Below, one piece after another: positions 29,654 through 38,781 of a stretch of DNA of 64,000 bases (the first letter of the stretch is position 1; every line of letters starts with the position of its first letter). The notes beneath the pieces are model-generated. The model had not been told where the DNA came from and did not search any database. It saw nothing but the letters and a program-made list of their open reading frames with translations. The translations under genes were made by a program, and so were the position numbers. This DNA comes from Rodentibacter heidelbergensis (lineage in GTDB: Bacteria; Pseudomonadota; Gammaproteobacteria; Enterobacterales; Pasteurellaceae), in assembly GCF_002000125.1 (NCBI RefSeq), contig NZ_MLHH01000027.1, forward strand, positions 1 through 64,000. The letters are read 5' to 3'.

Positions 29654-30106
29654 ATGCAGGAAATTCACATTGCCGTACAGGAAGAAGAATTTGATCAAAA
29701 TGCCATTTATCATTGGCTTTCGGCCTCTCATTCTGTTGGGGCGACAGTGATTTTTGTGGGAAAAGTGCGTGATCTTAATTTAGGCGATGGGGTATCAAGC
29801 CTTTATCTAGAGCATTATCCCGCCATGACGGAAAAAGCCTTACATGACATCGTCACGAGAGCAAAACAACGTTGGGATATTCAGCGGGTTGCCGTCATTC
29901 ATCGGGTAGGATTGCTCAATACCGGTGATGAAATTGTGTTGGTTGGGGTCAGTTCTGCACATCGTGGTGAAGCTTATCGAGCCAATGAATTTATTATGGA
30001 TTACCTCAAGTCAGAAGCCCCCTTTTGGAAAAAAGAACAAACCGATAAAGGTGAGCGCTGGATTGAGGCAAGAGATTCTGACAAGGCAGCCTTAGAAAAA
30101 TGGTAA
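29654..30106 (+). CDS. moaE: molybdopterin synthase catalytic subunit MoaE
   Basis: This 150-residue subunit forms the heterotetramer with MoaD and inserts the dithiolene sulfurs. It has the conserved FVGKVRD, LEHYPAMTEKAL, HRVGLLNTGDEIVLVGV and the Lys-rich EAPFWKKE. It starts one base after moaD ends, as the last gene of the operon. Confidence 0.97.
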   Translation: MQEIHIAVQEEEFDQNAIYHWLSASHSVGATVIFVGKVRDLNLGDGVSSLYLEHYPAMTEKALHDIVTRAKQRWDIQRVAVIHRVGLLNTGDEIVLVGVSSAHRGEAYRANEFIMDYLKSEAPFWKKEQTDKGERWIEARDSDKAALEKW

Positions 30107-30172
30107 AACGTAAAATGGTAAAAGGTGGCATAGTGTGGTTTGTTTAAATAAAAATAATTTTTTTATTAGCCA

Positions 30173-30201
30173 TTGACTTTTTATACACTCGCCCTTACCT
30201 T
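30173..30201 (+). promoter_or_regulatory. yccA promoter
   Basis: TTGACT (30173-30178), a 17-base spacer, and TACCTT (30196-30201). A near-consensus -35 with a weaker -10, 36 bases before ATG 30237, which has a TAAGGAG ribosome site. Confidence 0.6.
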
Positions 30202-30236
30202 ACACACTGCATTTAACTATATCATAAGGAGCTTTT

Positions 30237-30902
30237 ATGCAATCACGCATTATTGTTGACTCAAGAGATGAATCCTTATTAAGCACCCATAAAGTGCTTC
30301 GTAATACCTATTTCTTACTTGGGCTGACAATGGCATTTTCGGCAGTTGTCGCCTATATTTCCATGGCGATGAATTTGCCTTATCCAAACATTATTGTGTT
30401 ATTAGTCGGCTTTTATGGCTTGCTTTTCATTACCCATCGTTTGGCTGACCGCCCGGCGGGTATTCTAGCGGCATTTGCCTTTACCGGTTTTATGGGCTAT
30501 ACCATTGGGCCAATTCTCAATATGTATGTCGCAAACGGTATGGAAGACTTAGTGATGTTGGCATTTGCCGGCACCGCGATTGTTTTCTTTGCTTGTTCAG
30601 CCTATGTGTTGACAACTAAAAAAGACATGTCATTTTTGGCAACCGCCATGTTTGCCTTATTCATTGTGCTTTTATTGGGTATGGTCGCCAGTTTCTTCTT
30701 CCAAATGCCGGCATTAGCCATTGCTATTAGTGCATTATTCGTTGTCTTTTCTACAATGACGATCTTGTATGAAACCAGCAATATCATTCACGGTGGTGAA
30801 ACCAATTATATCCGTGCCACAGTAAGTATTTATGTCGCAATCTATAACTTGTTCTTAAGCTTACTAAGATTGCTTTCAATTTTCTCAAATAACAACGACT
30901 AA
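30237..30902 (+). CDS. yccA: Bax inhibitor-1 family membrane protein YccA
   Basis: This 221-residue protein has seven hydrophobic segments after a short cytoplasmic start. It belongs to the BI-1/YccA family, with the ALF-type third segment and the acidic/Leu-rich end [14 protein letters not shown]. coli YccA is a substrate and modulator of the FtsH protease. It is a single gene with its own promoter and a strong terminator. Confidence 0.93.
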   Translation: MQSRIIVDSRDESLLSTHKVLRNTYFLLGLTMAFSAVVAYISMAMNLPYPNIIVLLVGFYGLLFITHRLADRPAGILAAFAFTGFMGYTIGPILNMYVANGMEDLVMLAFAGTAIVFFACSAYVLTTKKDMSFLATAMFALFIVLLLGMVASFFFQMPALAIAISALFVVFSTMTILYETSNIIHGGETNYIRATVSIYVAIYNLFLSLLRLLSIFSNNND

Positions 30903-30917
30903 ATTTGATGAAAAATA

Positions 30918-30954
30918 AAACGCACCTTGATTACCTATCAAGGTGCGTTTTTTT
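30918..30954. terminator. yccA terminator
   Basis: AAACGCACCTTGA pairs with TCAAGGTGCGTTT, followed by a T-run. The 13-bp stem also lies directly after the convergent yfcH stop, so it may act both ways. Confidence 0.93.
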
Positions 30955-30958
30955 ATTA

Positions 30959-31855
30959 CTATTTTTCGGGGAAAAGTGCGGTCAAATATTGAGGTAAATT
31001 TTCATAGTGAAAATGAAATTCGGCTTCAAGAAGCCGCGCAGGGTAAACCTTCTGACTTTCAAGTAAAAGTGTAGAGCGTTCACCTAAAATCAACTTTAAT
31101 GCCAAGCTTGGGGCAGGAAAGAAAGCGCAACGTTTTAGGGATTGGGCAAGCTGTTGATTAAAGGTTTTATTCATCACCGGTTGTGGCGATACAAAATTAT
31201 AAACCCCATGGCATTGAGGATGTTCTACGAGAAATAAAATCCCGCTCACCATATCTTCCAAAGCAATCCATGGCCAGTATTGCGAGCCTGAACCTAAAGG
31301 GCCGGCCAAATTCCAGCGATAGAGCGGAAGTATTTTTTGTAGTGCGCCCCCCTGAGGTGAAAGCACAATACCGGTTCGAAGCAGGCAAACCTTGGTTTTT
31401 GCCTGCAATGCGGCACTTTCCCAAGCTTGGCAAAGTTGTGCGGTAAAGGTGTGATGTGCAATCGGGCTTGTTTCAGTGAGTGTTTCCATTGAACGATCGC
31501 CGTAAATTCCCGTGGCAGAGCCAGAAATAAAACGAGGGCGATTAACACCAGCATTAATTAATTTCGTTAATTGTTGTGTTAAGGTTATTCGGCTGTCATA
31601 CAGTACTTTCTTTTGTGTTTTTGTCCAAGGTTTTGCAAAAATAGGCTCTCCGGCGAGATTAATAACCACATCAAATTCATCTAAATTTTTAAAAGACGAA
31701 AGTGCGGTCAAAAATCGTAAAGTTTTTTGCGGAAAAAGGGCGGTTGCTTTTTTCTCATGTCGAACCAATAAGGTAAGCTGATATTGTTTTTGTAAAAGTT
31801 CAGAGATTAAGGCTTGCCCGATGAGACCGGTTCCGCCGGTAATAAGGATATTCAT
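30959..31855 (-). CDS. yfcH: NAD-dependent epimerase-like SDR protein YfcH
   Basis: This 298-residue atypical short-chain dehydrogenase has the Rossmann motif ITGGTGLIGQAL at the N-terminus. NLAGEPI, SGSATGIYGD and the C-terminal DUF1731 end (PARLLEAEFHFHYENL) follow. The substrate is unknown. Its start overlaps the argR stop by one base, so it is co-translated with argR, an arrangement I recall from H. influenzae. Confidence 0.9.
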   Translation of the reverse strand: MNILITGGTGLIGQALISELLQKQYQLTLLVRHEKKATALFPQKTLRFLTALSSFKNLDEFDVVINLAGEPIFAKPWTKTQKKVLYDSRITLTQQLTKLINAGVNRPRFISGSATGIYGDRSMETLTETSPIAHHTFTAQLCQAWESAALQAKTKVCLLRTGIVLSPQGGALQKILPLYRWNLAGPLGSGSQYWPWIALEDMVSGILFLVEHPQCHGVYNFVSPQPVMNKTFNQQLAQSLKRCAFFPAPSLALKLILGERSTLLLESQKVYPARLLEAEFHFHYENLPQYLTALFPEK

Positions 31856-32307
31856 TAGAGTGAACGTTCAAACAAATCTTGAATTCGGTCAATCAGTGTT
31901 GAAATCGCTGTTACCCGTGTTGGGGTAACAAAAATCGTATCATCACCGGCAATCGTGCCGAGAATCCCCCCAGGCTTTCCAATGGAATCGAGCAGGCGAG
32001 CAATTAACTGCGCAGCCCCCGGTGTGGTTTTAATGACGACTAAAAATTCGTTATGGTCAATATCCAATACTAAATTTTTTAACGGACTGCTTGTGGTGGG
32101 CACGCTGAGTTCATTGGGTAAACAATAAACCATTTCCATTTTTGTGTTTCTGGCCCGCACTGCCCCGAATTTACTTAACATCCGTGAAACCTTAGATTGA
32201 TTAATGCCGGGAAAACCTTGGTTTTTAAGGGCTTCAACAATTTCACTTTGAGAGGAAAAGCGCTCTTGGCTGAGTAGTTCTTTAAATACTTTTGTTAAAT
32301 TATCCAC
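31855..32307 (-). CDS. argR: arginine repressor
   Basis: This 150-residue repressor has an N-terminal winged helix ([26 protein letters not shown]). The C-terminal arginine-binding/oligomerisation domain contains [15 protein letters not shown] and [13 protein letters not shown]. It is a hexamer when arginine binds. It is divergent from mdh, as in E. coli. An ARG-box-like site lies 36 bases upstream and suggests autoregulation. Confidence 0.97.
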   Translation of the reverse strand: MDNLTKVFKELLSQERFSSQSEIVEALKNQGFPGINQSKVSRMLSKFGAVRARNTKMEMVYCLPNELSVPTTSSPLKNLVLDIDHNEFLVVIKTTPGAAQLIARLLDSIGKPGGILGTIAGDDTIFVTPTRVTAISTLIDRIQDLFERSL

Positions 32308-32342
32308 TTTTCGTTTTTAGGTAGGCTTAAATTTGCATAAGC

Positions 32343-32360
32343 GTTGCATAAAAATTCAAG
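32343..32360. promoter_or_regulatory. ARG-box-like site upstream of argR
   Basis: The core TGCATAAAAATTCA (32345-32358) differs from the TGAATWWWWATTCA consensus in one base. It lies in the argR-mdh gap close to the argR start. A partner box 3 bp away is poor. Confidence 0.5.
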
Positions 32361-32416
32361 TTATGCAACTAAAATCCAAGGTTAAAAGCTTAAAAATAGG
32401 GAATTTATAAGAGAAA

Positions 32417-32432
32417 TTTGAGCTAGATCTCA
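32417..32432. promoter_or_regulatory. CRP-like site in the argR-mdh gap
   Basis: TTTGA-GCTAGA-TCTCA matches TGTGA-N6-TCACA at 8 of 10 half-site bases. It lies 80 bases before mdh. CRP control of a TCA-cycle gene would be usual. Confidence 0.5.
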
Positions 32433-32512
32433 TAATTGCATTTCTGTGTTTGTAATTTATGATCTAACCTTTTAGAATTTACTCGTTTATTCACAAACTC
32501 AAGGAGTCAACG

Positions 32513-33448
32513 ATGAAAGTTGCTGTATTAGGAGCTGCCGGCGGTATTGGCCAAGCATTAGCGTTATTATTGAAATTACAATTACCGGCTGAAACGGAAT
32601 TGTCGCTTTATGATATTGCCCCCGTTACGCCGGGTGTGGCGGCTGATGTGAGCCATATTCCCACGGCAGTAAAAGTAAAAGGCTTTTCCGGTGAAGATCC
32701 AAGCCCGGCCCTTGAAGGTGCAGATATCGTATTAATTTCAGCCGGTGTGGCACGCAAACCGGGTATGGATCGTTCTGATCTGTTCAATATTAATGCAGGA
32801 ATTGTTCGCCATTTAATTGAAAAAGTGGCGGCCGTTTGTCCAAAAGCTTGTGTGGGTATCATTACCAATCCGGTTAATACAACGGTGGCGATTGCAGCAG
32901 AAGTGCTGAAAAAAGCAGGCGTTTATGATAAACGCAAATTATTTGGCGTGACAACCTTAGATGTGCTTCGTTCTGAAACCTTTGTTGCCGAATTGAAAAA
33001 TTTAAACGTTTCCCGCACAACAGTACCTGTGATTGGTGGACATTCCGGGGTAACCATTCTTCCATTACTTTCTCAAGTGCCTTATGCTGAATTTTCAGCC
33101 GAAGAGGTGGCTCCGTTAACAAAACGAATTCAAAATGCCGGAACAGAAGTGGTGGAAGCCAAAGCCGGAGGCGGTTCTGCAACTCTTTCTATGGCTCAAG
33201 CCGCAGCACGTTTTGCCCGTTCATTAGTGAAAGGTTTAAGTGGTGAAACCGTTGTGGAATGTACTTATGTAGAAGGCGATGGCAAATATGCCCGCTTCTT
33301 TGCCCAGCCTGTTCGTTTAGGTAAAGAGGGGGTAGAAGAAATTCTGCCAATTGGCCCACTCAGTGAATTTGAACAAAATGCATTAGAAGCGATGCTTCCA
33401 ACATTGCGGGCAGATATTGAATTGGGTGAACAATTTATTAACGGTTAA
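32513..33448 (+). CDS. mdh: malate dehydrogenase
   Basis: This 311-residue NAD-dependent enzyme interconverts malate and oxaloacetate. The NAD-binding start is [19 protein letters not shown]. The substrate Arg pair is in [12 protein letters not shown] and the active His is in [13 protein letters not shown]. Length equals E. coli Mdh. ATG 32513 follows AAGGAG. A hairpin terminator closes it. Confidence 0.98.
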   Translation: MKVAVLGAAGGIGQALALLLKLQLPAETELSLYDIAPVTPGVAADVSHIPTAVKVKGFSGEDPSPALEGADIVLISAGVARKPGMDRSDLFNINAGIVRHLIEKVAAVCPKACVGIITNPVNTTVAIAAEVLKKAGVYDKRKLFGVTTLDVLRSETFVAELKNLNVSRTTVPVIGGHSGVTILPLLSQVPYAEFSAEEVAPLTKRIQNAGTEVVEAKAGGGSATLSMAQAAARFARSLVKGLSGETVVECTYVEGDGKYARFFAQPVRLGKEGVEEILPIGPLSEFEQNALEAMLPTLRADIELGEQFING

Positions 33449-33466
33449 TCCCTTTTTCTCCATAAG

Positions 33467-33493
33467 AAAGGCGCAAAATAGGCGCCTTTTTTT
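33467..33493 (+). terminator. mdh terminator
   Basis: AAAGGCGC pairs with GCGCCTTT and runs into seven T's. This is a strong, compact terminator. Confidence 0.9.
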
Positions 33494-33521
33494 ATGGAAA
33501 AAGAAAAATTTTAAGAAAAAC

Positions 33522-33583
33522 CGTGAGTTAGTTCACAGATTTGAAAAGTGGTGTTTGCATAAATCATTTGATAAGCGTATTCT
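33522..33583 (+). promoter_or_regulatory. CRP class I promoter after mdh
   Basis: CGTGA-GTTAGT-TCACA (33522-33537) matches the CRP consensus at 9 of 10 half-site bases. Downstream are TTGCAT (33555-33560), a 17-base spacer and TATTCT (33578-33583). With a start near 33590 the CRP centre falls at about -61, the class I position. No gene follows until comEA. Confidence 0.65.
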
Positions 33584-33589
33584 AAACTC

Positions 33590-33668
33590 ATAAAGAACAA
33601 GTGCTATCCTAAATAGCCGATATTTATTTTGCTTTCCGAGTAGTGTCTCTCCCGAGGCACTTTTTTTT
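33590..33668 (+). ncRNA. candidate small RNA or attenuated comEA leader
   Basis: Transcription from the preceding promoter would meet a rho-independent terminator at 33642-33668 (AGTGTCTC pairing with GAGGCACT, then eight T's). This gives a transcript of about 79 nt with no reading frame of note. No gene lies between it and the mdh terminator, so the terminator has no other client. It is either a CRP-controlled small RNA or a leader whose read-through expresses comEA 80 bases further on. I do not recognise its family. Confidence 0.5.
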
Positions 33669-33748
33669 GCCTGTTAAAATGAACTAATCAATTATCTTTC
33701 AGTCTTATAGCCTGTCTTTTGACAAATATTATTTTTATAGGAGTATTT

Positions 33749-34360
33749 ATGAAATCGTTAAAATCTTTATTAAGTTTAACTGCACTTGCATTAGCTGTTT
33801 CTGGTTCTGCTTTAGCCAATGAAAATGCGCTAAGTGCTTTAAAAAATGAGGCAACAAACAATATTAATTCGATAGTTCAAAGCCAAAAACAAACTGCAAC
33901 TTCCACTAAAAACAGTGCGATGGAAAATGTGGTGAATGTAAAAGAAAAAGCGAAAGAATCGGCGAAATCTTTAAAAGAGAGCGCAAAATCAGCAAAAGAG
34001 TCGGCAAAAAGCAGTGCGAATTCTGTACAGGAAAAAGCCAAGTCTGCCCAAGAGAAAATGAAATCAGCGACTTCATCTGATAATTCATCAATGAAAGAAA
34101 AAGCGACTGAAAAATTAAATTCAGTTAAAGATAAAGCGAAAGCAGAGAAAGATAAAATTGCTTCAAGTGCAAAAGTGAATATTAATAAAGCTGATGCTGC
34201 CAGCTTGCAAAAACTTTCCGGTATTGGTGAGAAAAAAGCACAGGCTATCATTGACTACCGCAATAAAGTTGGCAAAATCAAAAATGCCTCAGAATTATCA
34301 AATATTGATGGATTGGGCAGCACAACCATTGAAAAAATTGCCCCTTATTTAACATTCTAA
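33749..34360 (+). CDS. comEA: ComEA-like DNA-binding competence protein, long form
   Basis: This is a periplasmic helix-hairpin-helix protein that would bind incoming DNA during transformation. ATG 33749 follows AGGAG; an in-frame TTG at 33719 would spoil the signal peptide (cleavage after ALA, about residue 23). The C-terminal about 65 residues are a ComEA domain (VNINKADAASLQKLSGIGEK, AIIDYRNKVG, GLGSTTIEKI). Between lies an about 110-residue Lys/Ser/Ala/Glu-rich helical stretch with repeated KESAK and KEKAK units. H. influenzae ComE1, as I recall, is much shorter and lacks it. Total length is 203 residues. CRP/Sxy control is known for com genes in this family. Confidence 0.85.
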   Translation: MKSLKSLLSLTALALAVSGSALANENALSALKNEATNNINSIVQSQKQTATSTKNSAMENVVNVKEKAKESAKSLKESAKSAKESAKSSANSVQEKAKSAQEKMKSATSSDNSSMKEKATEKLNSVKDKAKAEKDKIASSAKVNINKADAASLQKLSGIGEKKAQAIIDYRNKVGKIKNASELSNIDGLGSTTIEKIAPYLTF

Positions 34361-34392
34361 AATGTGTGATAAATTTAACTGCACTTTTCAAG

Positions 34393-34417
34393 GCCCGACA
34401 GTTTGTTGGGCTTTTTT
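34393..34417 (+). terminator. comEA terminator
   Basis: GCCCGACA (34393-34400) pairs with TGTTGGGC (34404-34411), with one wobble, then six T's. Confidence 0.85.
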
Positions 34418-34452
34418 ATTGCCACTAAAAATAGCTCATAGTAGAAAAAATG

Positions 34453-34468
34453 GTTGAGCCAGATCACA
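34453..34468. promoter_or_regulatory. CRP-like site upstream of sucA
   Basis: GTTGA-GCCAGA-TCACA: the right half-site is perfect and the left matches 3 of 5. It is about 93 bases before sucA. A TATTGTATAAT-like -10 lies downstream at about 34513-34523. Confidence 0.4.
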
Positions 34469-34560
34469 AATTTGTAATAAACCTGTAATGAAATATTTTA
34501 CATCTTTGATCCTATTGTATAATGAGTGGCGAATTTAATAGATAATTATTCGAGGTGAAT

Positions 34561-37368
34561 ATGCAGCCAAACAAGGCTTTTGAGGAATGGTTGGCAACAA
34601 CCGCATTAGGTGGTGCGAACCAAGCCTATATCGAAGAATTATACGAGCGTTATTTGGATGACCCACATTCCATTGATGAAAGTTGGAAAACCACGTTCGA
34701 CTCCTTCCCAAAATCAACTGTCGTTGAACAAGCCCACTCCCCGGTGCGTGATTATTTCCGTCGTTTAGCCCGTGAAAATAACGCAGAAACCGTAACAGTG
34801 ATTGACCCAGAAGCCAGTGCAAAATTGGTGAAAGTGCTGCAGTTTATTAACGCTTATCGATTCCGAGGTCATTTGGAAGCAAACCTTGATCCCCTTAACT
34901 ATTATCGTTGGAAAGTCTCCAGTGTACCGGAATTAGATTACCGTTATCATGGATTTACGGAACAAGATCTCAACGAAACCTTCAATATTAATCATTATGT
35001 CTATCAACGTGACACCATCACCCTTGCAGAATTAAACGATATGCTGAAAGAAACCTATTGTGGTTCTATTGGCTTAGAGTTTATGCATGTGCAGGATATG
35101 GAACAAAAAATGTGGCTTCAAAACAAATTAGAAAGTCGCTTAAATCAACCGCTTTTTACCCATCAAGAAAAAATTAATTTTCTTAATGAATTAACCGCAG
35201 CAGACGGACTGGAACGTTATCTTGGGGCGAAATTCCCCGGTGCAAAACGTTTTTCCTTAGAGGGGAGTGATGCCTTTATTCCATTGATGAAAGAAATTAT
35301 TCGTCATGCAGGTAAGCAAGGCGTAAAAGATATTGTAATGGGTATGGCGCACCGTGGGCGTCTAAATATGCTCGTCAATGTATTGGGTAAAAAACCGGAA
35401 GATTTATTTGATGAATTTGCCGGCAAACATTCAGGCGATCGCACAGGTGATGTGAAATATCACCAAGGTTTTTCTTCTGATTTTGCAGTGGAAGATAACT
35501 TGGTTCATTTAACTCTGGCTTTCAATCCTTCTCATTTAGAAATTGTCAGCCCTGTGGTGATTGGGGCGGTTCGCTCACGTCAAACCAAGAGAAACGATCT
35601 TGAACGGGCCCAAGTATTGGCCGTTACCGTCCATGGTGATTCCGCAGTGGCAGGGCAAGGTGTGGTACAAGAAACCTTAAATATGTCCAATGCACGAGGT
35701 TATACCGTAGGCGGCACAATTCGTATCGTAATCAATAACCAAATCGGCTTTACCACCTCAAATCCGAACGACACCCGTTCCACAGAATATTGCACCGATA
35801 TTGCGAAAATGATCCAAGCGCCGATTATCCATGTTAATGGCGATGATCCGGAAGCGGTGGCTTTTGCTGCCCGTATGGCGGTGGAATATCGTAGCCTGTT
35901 TAAACGGGATATTTTCATTGATTTAATTTCTTATCGTCGTCATGGGCATAATGAAGCCGATGAGCCATTGGCTACCCAGCCAATGATGTATAGCATTATC
36001 AAAAAACATCCGACACCTCGCAAAGTCTATGCTGATCGCTTAGTGGCAGAGGGCGTGCTCAGTGAAGAACAAACCATTGAAATGATGAATCTTTATCGTG
36101 ATGCCTTAGATAACGGTGATCGTGTTGTGACAGAATGGCGTGAGATGGATACCGCCAAAATGGATTGGTTGCAATATCTCAATTACGACTGGACATCGCC
36201 TTATGAAAATACCTTCCCGAAAGCACGTTTTTCCACGCTTGCTAAACGTGTTTGCGAATATCCGGAAAGTTTACGGGCACATCCTCGGGTAGAGAAAATT
36301 TATAATGATCGTAAAGCCATGTACCAAGAAGAAAAATTATTCGATTGGGGAATGGCGGAAACCATGGCTTATGCCACCTTGCTTGATGAGGGCGTTAATG
36401 TTCGTTTATCCGGTGAGGATGCCGGACGGGGAACCTTCTTCCATCGTCATGCCGTTGTTCATAACCAAAATGATGGTACAGGCTATGTGCCGCTTACCCA
36501 TTTACATGCCAATCAAGGACGTTTTGAAGTGTGGGATTCCGTCCTGTCGGAAGAAGCGGTACTGGCTTTTGAATATGGTTATGCGACCACCGATCCAAAA
36601 ACACTCACCATTTGGGAAGCGCAATTTGGCGATTTTGCCAATGGGGCACAAATTGTAATTGACCAATTTATCAGTTCAGGCGAACAAAAATGGGGAAGAA
36701 TGTGTGGTTTGGTGATGTTGTTACCACATGGTTATGAAGGACAGGGACCAGAGCATTCTTCTGCACGGTTGGAACGTTATTTACAATTGTGTGCAGAGCA
36801 GAATATGCAAGTTTGTATCCCATCTACCCCGGCACAGGTTTATCATATGTTACGCCGTCAAGCATTGCGTAAAATGCGTCGGCCGTTAATTGCTATTTCA
36901 CCAAAATCCTTACTACGCCATCCTTTAGCGGTGTCAACTCTGGAAGAGCTCACTAATGGCGAATTCCAAACGGTGATAGGCGAAGTGGATGAGCTTGATC
37001 CGAAAGGGGTTAAACGTGTCGTGTTGTGTTCCGGTAAAGTCTATTATGATTTATTAGAACAACGCCGTGCTAATCATCAAACCGATGTGGCGATTATTCG
37101 TATTGAACAGCTTTACCCTTATCCTCATGAAGATGTGAAAAAAGCCCTTGAACCTTATACCCATGTGAAAGATTATGTATGGTGTCAGGAAGAGCCACTC
37201 AACCAAGGGGCTTGGTATAGCAGTAAGCATAATTTTGAGAGTTCTATTCCTGATGGAGTGAAACTCAACTACGCCGGGCGTCCGGCATCAGCTTCTCCGG
37301 CGGTGGGCTATATGTCATTACATACGAAACAGCAAAAACAATTAGTGGATGATGCGCTAACATTGTAA
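34561..37368 (+). CDS. sucA: 2-oxoglutarate dehydrogenase E1
   Basis: This 935-residue thiamine-diphosphate decarboxylase is the first component of the 2-oxoglutarate dehydrogenase complex. It has the N-terminal E2-binding segment (LGGANQAYIEELY), GMAHRGRLNML, VHGDSAVAGQGVVQETLNMS and the TPP motif region, then GTFFHRHAVVHNQ and GYEGQGPEHSSARLER. I chose ATG 34561, where homologues begin; the GTG 34555 lies in the ribosome site. It is followed by sucB after a hairpin. Confidence 0.97.
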   Translation: MQPNKAFEEWLATTALGGANQAYIEELYERYLDDPHSIDESWKTTFDSFPKSTVVEQAHSPVRDYFRRLARENNAETVTVIDPEASAKLVKVLQFINAYRFRGHLEANLDPLNYYRWKVSSVPELDYRYHGFTEQDLNETFNINHYVYQRDTITLAELNDMLKETYCGSIGLEFMHVQDMEQKMWLQNKLESRLNQPLFTHQEKINFLNELTAADGLERYLGAKFPGAKRFSLEGSDAFIPLMKEIIRHAGKQGVKDIVMGMAHRGRLNMLVNVLGKKPEDLFDEFAGKHSGDRTGDVKYHQGFSSDFAVEDNLVHLTLAFNPSHLEIVSPVVIGAVRSRQTKRNDLERAQVLAVTVHGDSAVAGQGVVQETLNMSNARGYTVGGTIRIVINNQIGFTTSNPNDTRSTEYCTDIAKMIQAPIIHVNGDDPEAVAFAARMAVEYRSLFKRDIFIDLISYRRHGHNEADEPLATQPMMYSIIKKHPTPRKVYADRLVAEGVLSEEQTIEMMNLYRDALDNGDRVVTEWREMDTAKMDWLQYLNYDWTSPYENTFPKARFSTLAKRVCEYPESLRAHPRVEKIYNDRKAMYQEEKLFDWGMAETMAYATLLDEGVNVRLSGEDAGRGTFFHRHAVVHNQNDGTGYVPLTHLHANQGRFEVWDSVLSEEAVLAFEYGYATTDPKTLTIWEAQFGDFANGAQIVIDQFISSGEQKWGRMCGLVMLLPHGYEGQGPEHSSARLERYLQLCAEQNMQVCIPSTPAQVYHMLRRQALRKMRRPLIAISPKSLLRHPLAVSTLEELTNGEFQTVIGEVDELDPKGVKRVVLCSGKVYYDLLEQRRANHQTDVAIIRIEQLYPYPHEDVKKALEPYTHVKDYVWCQEEPLNQGAWYSSKHNFESSIPDGVKLNYAGRPASASPAVGYMSLHTKQQKQLVDDALTL

Positions 37369-37391
37369 AGTGCGGTTAAAAATCACAAAGA

Positions 37392-37425
37392 TTTGTCGGG
37401 AAGAAATCGTACTCTTCCCGACAAA
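37392..37425 (+). repeat. long hairpin between sucA and sucB
   Basis: TTTGTCGGGAAGA (37392-37404) and TCTTCCCGACAAA (37413-37425) form a perfect 13-bp stem with an 8-base loop. It is followed by AAAAATT, not a T-run, so it is not a normal terminator on this strand. It probably sets mRNA processing or stability between the genes. Confidence 0.8.
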
Positions 37426-37451
37426 AAATTAAGAAACAAAAAGGAAATACT

Positions 37452-38681
37452 ATGACAATTGAAATTCTTGTTCCTGATTTACCGGAATCTGTTGCTGATG
37501 CGACAGTGGCGACATGGCATAAAAAAGTCGGTGAAGTTGTAAAACGTGATGAAATCTTAGTCGAAATTGAAACGGATAAAGTGGTGTTGGAAGTACCGGC
37601 ACAAGCTGATGGTGTGCTTGCTGAAATTTTACAGGCCGAAGGGGCAACAGTTGTCAGTAAACAGGTGTTAGGCCTGCTTTCCATAGCACAAGCCGGCGAT
37701 CTGAGTACTGCAACCCTAAAAGAAACCAATGAGCCTACACCGGCCGATCGTAAAAATGCGGCCATTGAAAATAGCCATAATAACGCTGCGGATCAAAGTC
37801 CGGCAATTCGTCGTTTATTGGCAGAGCATGATCTTGACGCTTCACAAATTCAAGGATCAGGTGTGGGAGGAAGGCTCACTCGTGAAGATATTGAACGTGA
37901 ACTTGTTAAGCGAGATGCGCAAAAAGTGAAAGAGCAGGTCGCCACAGAGCAAAATACCATTAGCACGGTAGCATACAGTGCTCGTTCTGAAAAACGTGTT
38001 CCAATGACAAGGTTGCGTAAACGTATCGCCGAACGGTTACTGGAAGCCAAAAACAGCACAGCAATGCTCACCACCTTTAATGAAGTGGATATGCAACCGA
38101 TAATAAATTTGCGTAAAACTTACGGTGAAAAATTTGATAAACAACATGGCGTGCGTTTAGGGTTTATGTCTTTTTATATTAAAGCCGTTGTCGAAGCCTT
38201 AAAACGTTATCCGGAAGTCAATGCCTCGATTGATGGTGATGATATTGTTTACCATAACTATTTTGATATTAGCATTGCCGTTTCCACACCACGAGGGCTA
38301 GTTACACCGGTGCTGCGTAATTGTGATAAGCTCAGTATGGTGGAAATTGAAAAACAAATTAAAACCCTTGCAGAAAAAGGGCGGGACGGAAAGTTAACCG
38401 TGGACGATTTAACAGGCGGTAATTTCACCATTACCAATGGTGGGGTGTTCGGTTCTTTAATGTCCACACCGATTATTAACCCACCACAAAGTGCCATTTT
38501 AGGTATGCATGCCATTAAAGAGCGTCCGATTGCACTGAATGGTGAAGTCGTCATTCGTCCTATGATGTATTTGGCACTTTCTTATGATCACCGATTAATT
38601 GATGGCAAAGAATCCGTTGGTTTCTTAGTGACAATTAAAGAATTATTAGAAGATCCGACAAGATTACTTTTAGAAATCTAG
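37452..38681 (+). CDS. sucB: dihydrolipoamide succinyltransferase (E2)
   Basis: This 409-residue core of the 2-oxoglutarate dehydrogenase complex has a lipoyl domain with the modified Lys in [11 protein letters not shown] (about residue 43). The E1/E3-binding domain [14 protein letters not shown] lies at about 115-150. The catalytic domain has the active site [12 protein letters not shown] linker separates the domains. It is transcribed with sucA and ended by an uptake-signal-pair terminator; the E3 gene is not in the window. Confidence 0.97.
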   Translation: MTIEILVPDLPESVADATVATWHKKVGEVVKRDEILVEIETDKVVLEVPAQADGVLAEILQAEGATVVSKQVLGLLSIAQAGDLSTATLKETNEPTPADRKNAAIENSHNNAADQSPAIRRLLAEHDLDASQIQGSGVGGRLTREDIERELVKRDAQKVKEQVATEQNTISTVAYSARSEKRVPMTRLRKRIAERLLEAKNSTAMLTTFNEVDMQPIINLRKTYGEKFDKQHGVRLGFMSFYIKAVVEALKRYPEVNASIDGDDIVYHNYFDISIAVSTPRGLVTPVLRNCDKLSMVEIEKQIKTLAEKGRDGKLTVDDLTGGNFTITNGGVFGSLMSTPIINPPQSAILGMHAIKERPIALNGEVVIRPMMYLALSYDHRLIDGKESVGFLVTIKELLEDPTRLLLEI

Positions 38682-38683
38682 GC

Positions 38684-38720
38684 AAAAAGTGCGGTCAATT
38701 TTGATCGCACTTTTGTTTTT
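38684..38720 (+). terminator. uptake-signal-pair terminator between sucB and sucC
   Basis: AAAAGTGCG...CGCACTTTT with inner TCAA/TTGA pairing, then TTGTTTTTT. It separates sucAB from sucCD, which are one operon in E. coli. Confidence 0.85.
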
Positions 38721-38781
38721 TAGCAAAAATATGATACTTTCAGATGGCTTATCACATACAGAGAAAATGCGGGGGAAATAA

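Noticed and set aside
31183-31554. Several overlapping frames of 78-87 codons within yfcH
   Set aside because: Shadows of the yfcH coding sequence; no start signals and no recognisable protein features.
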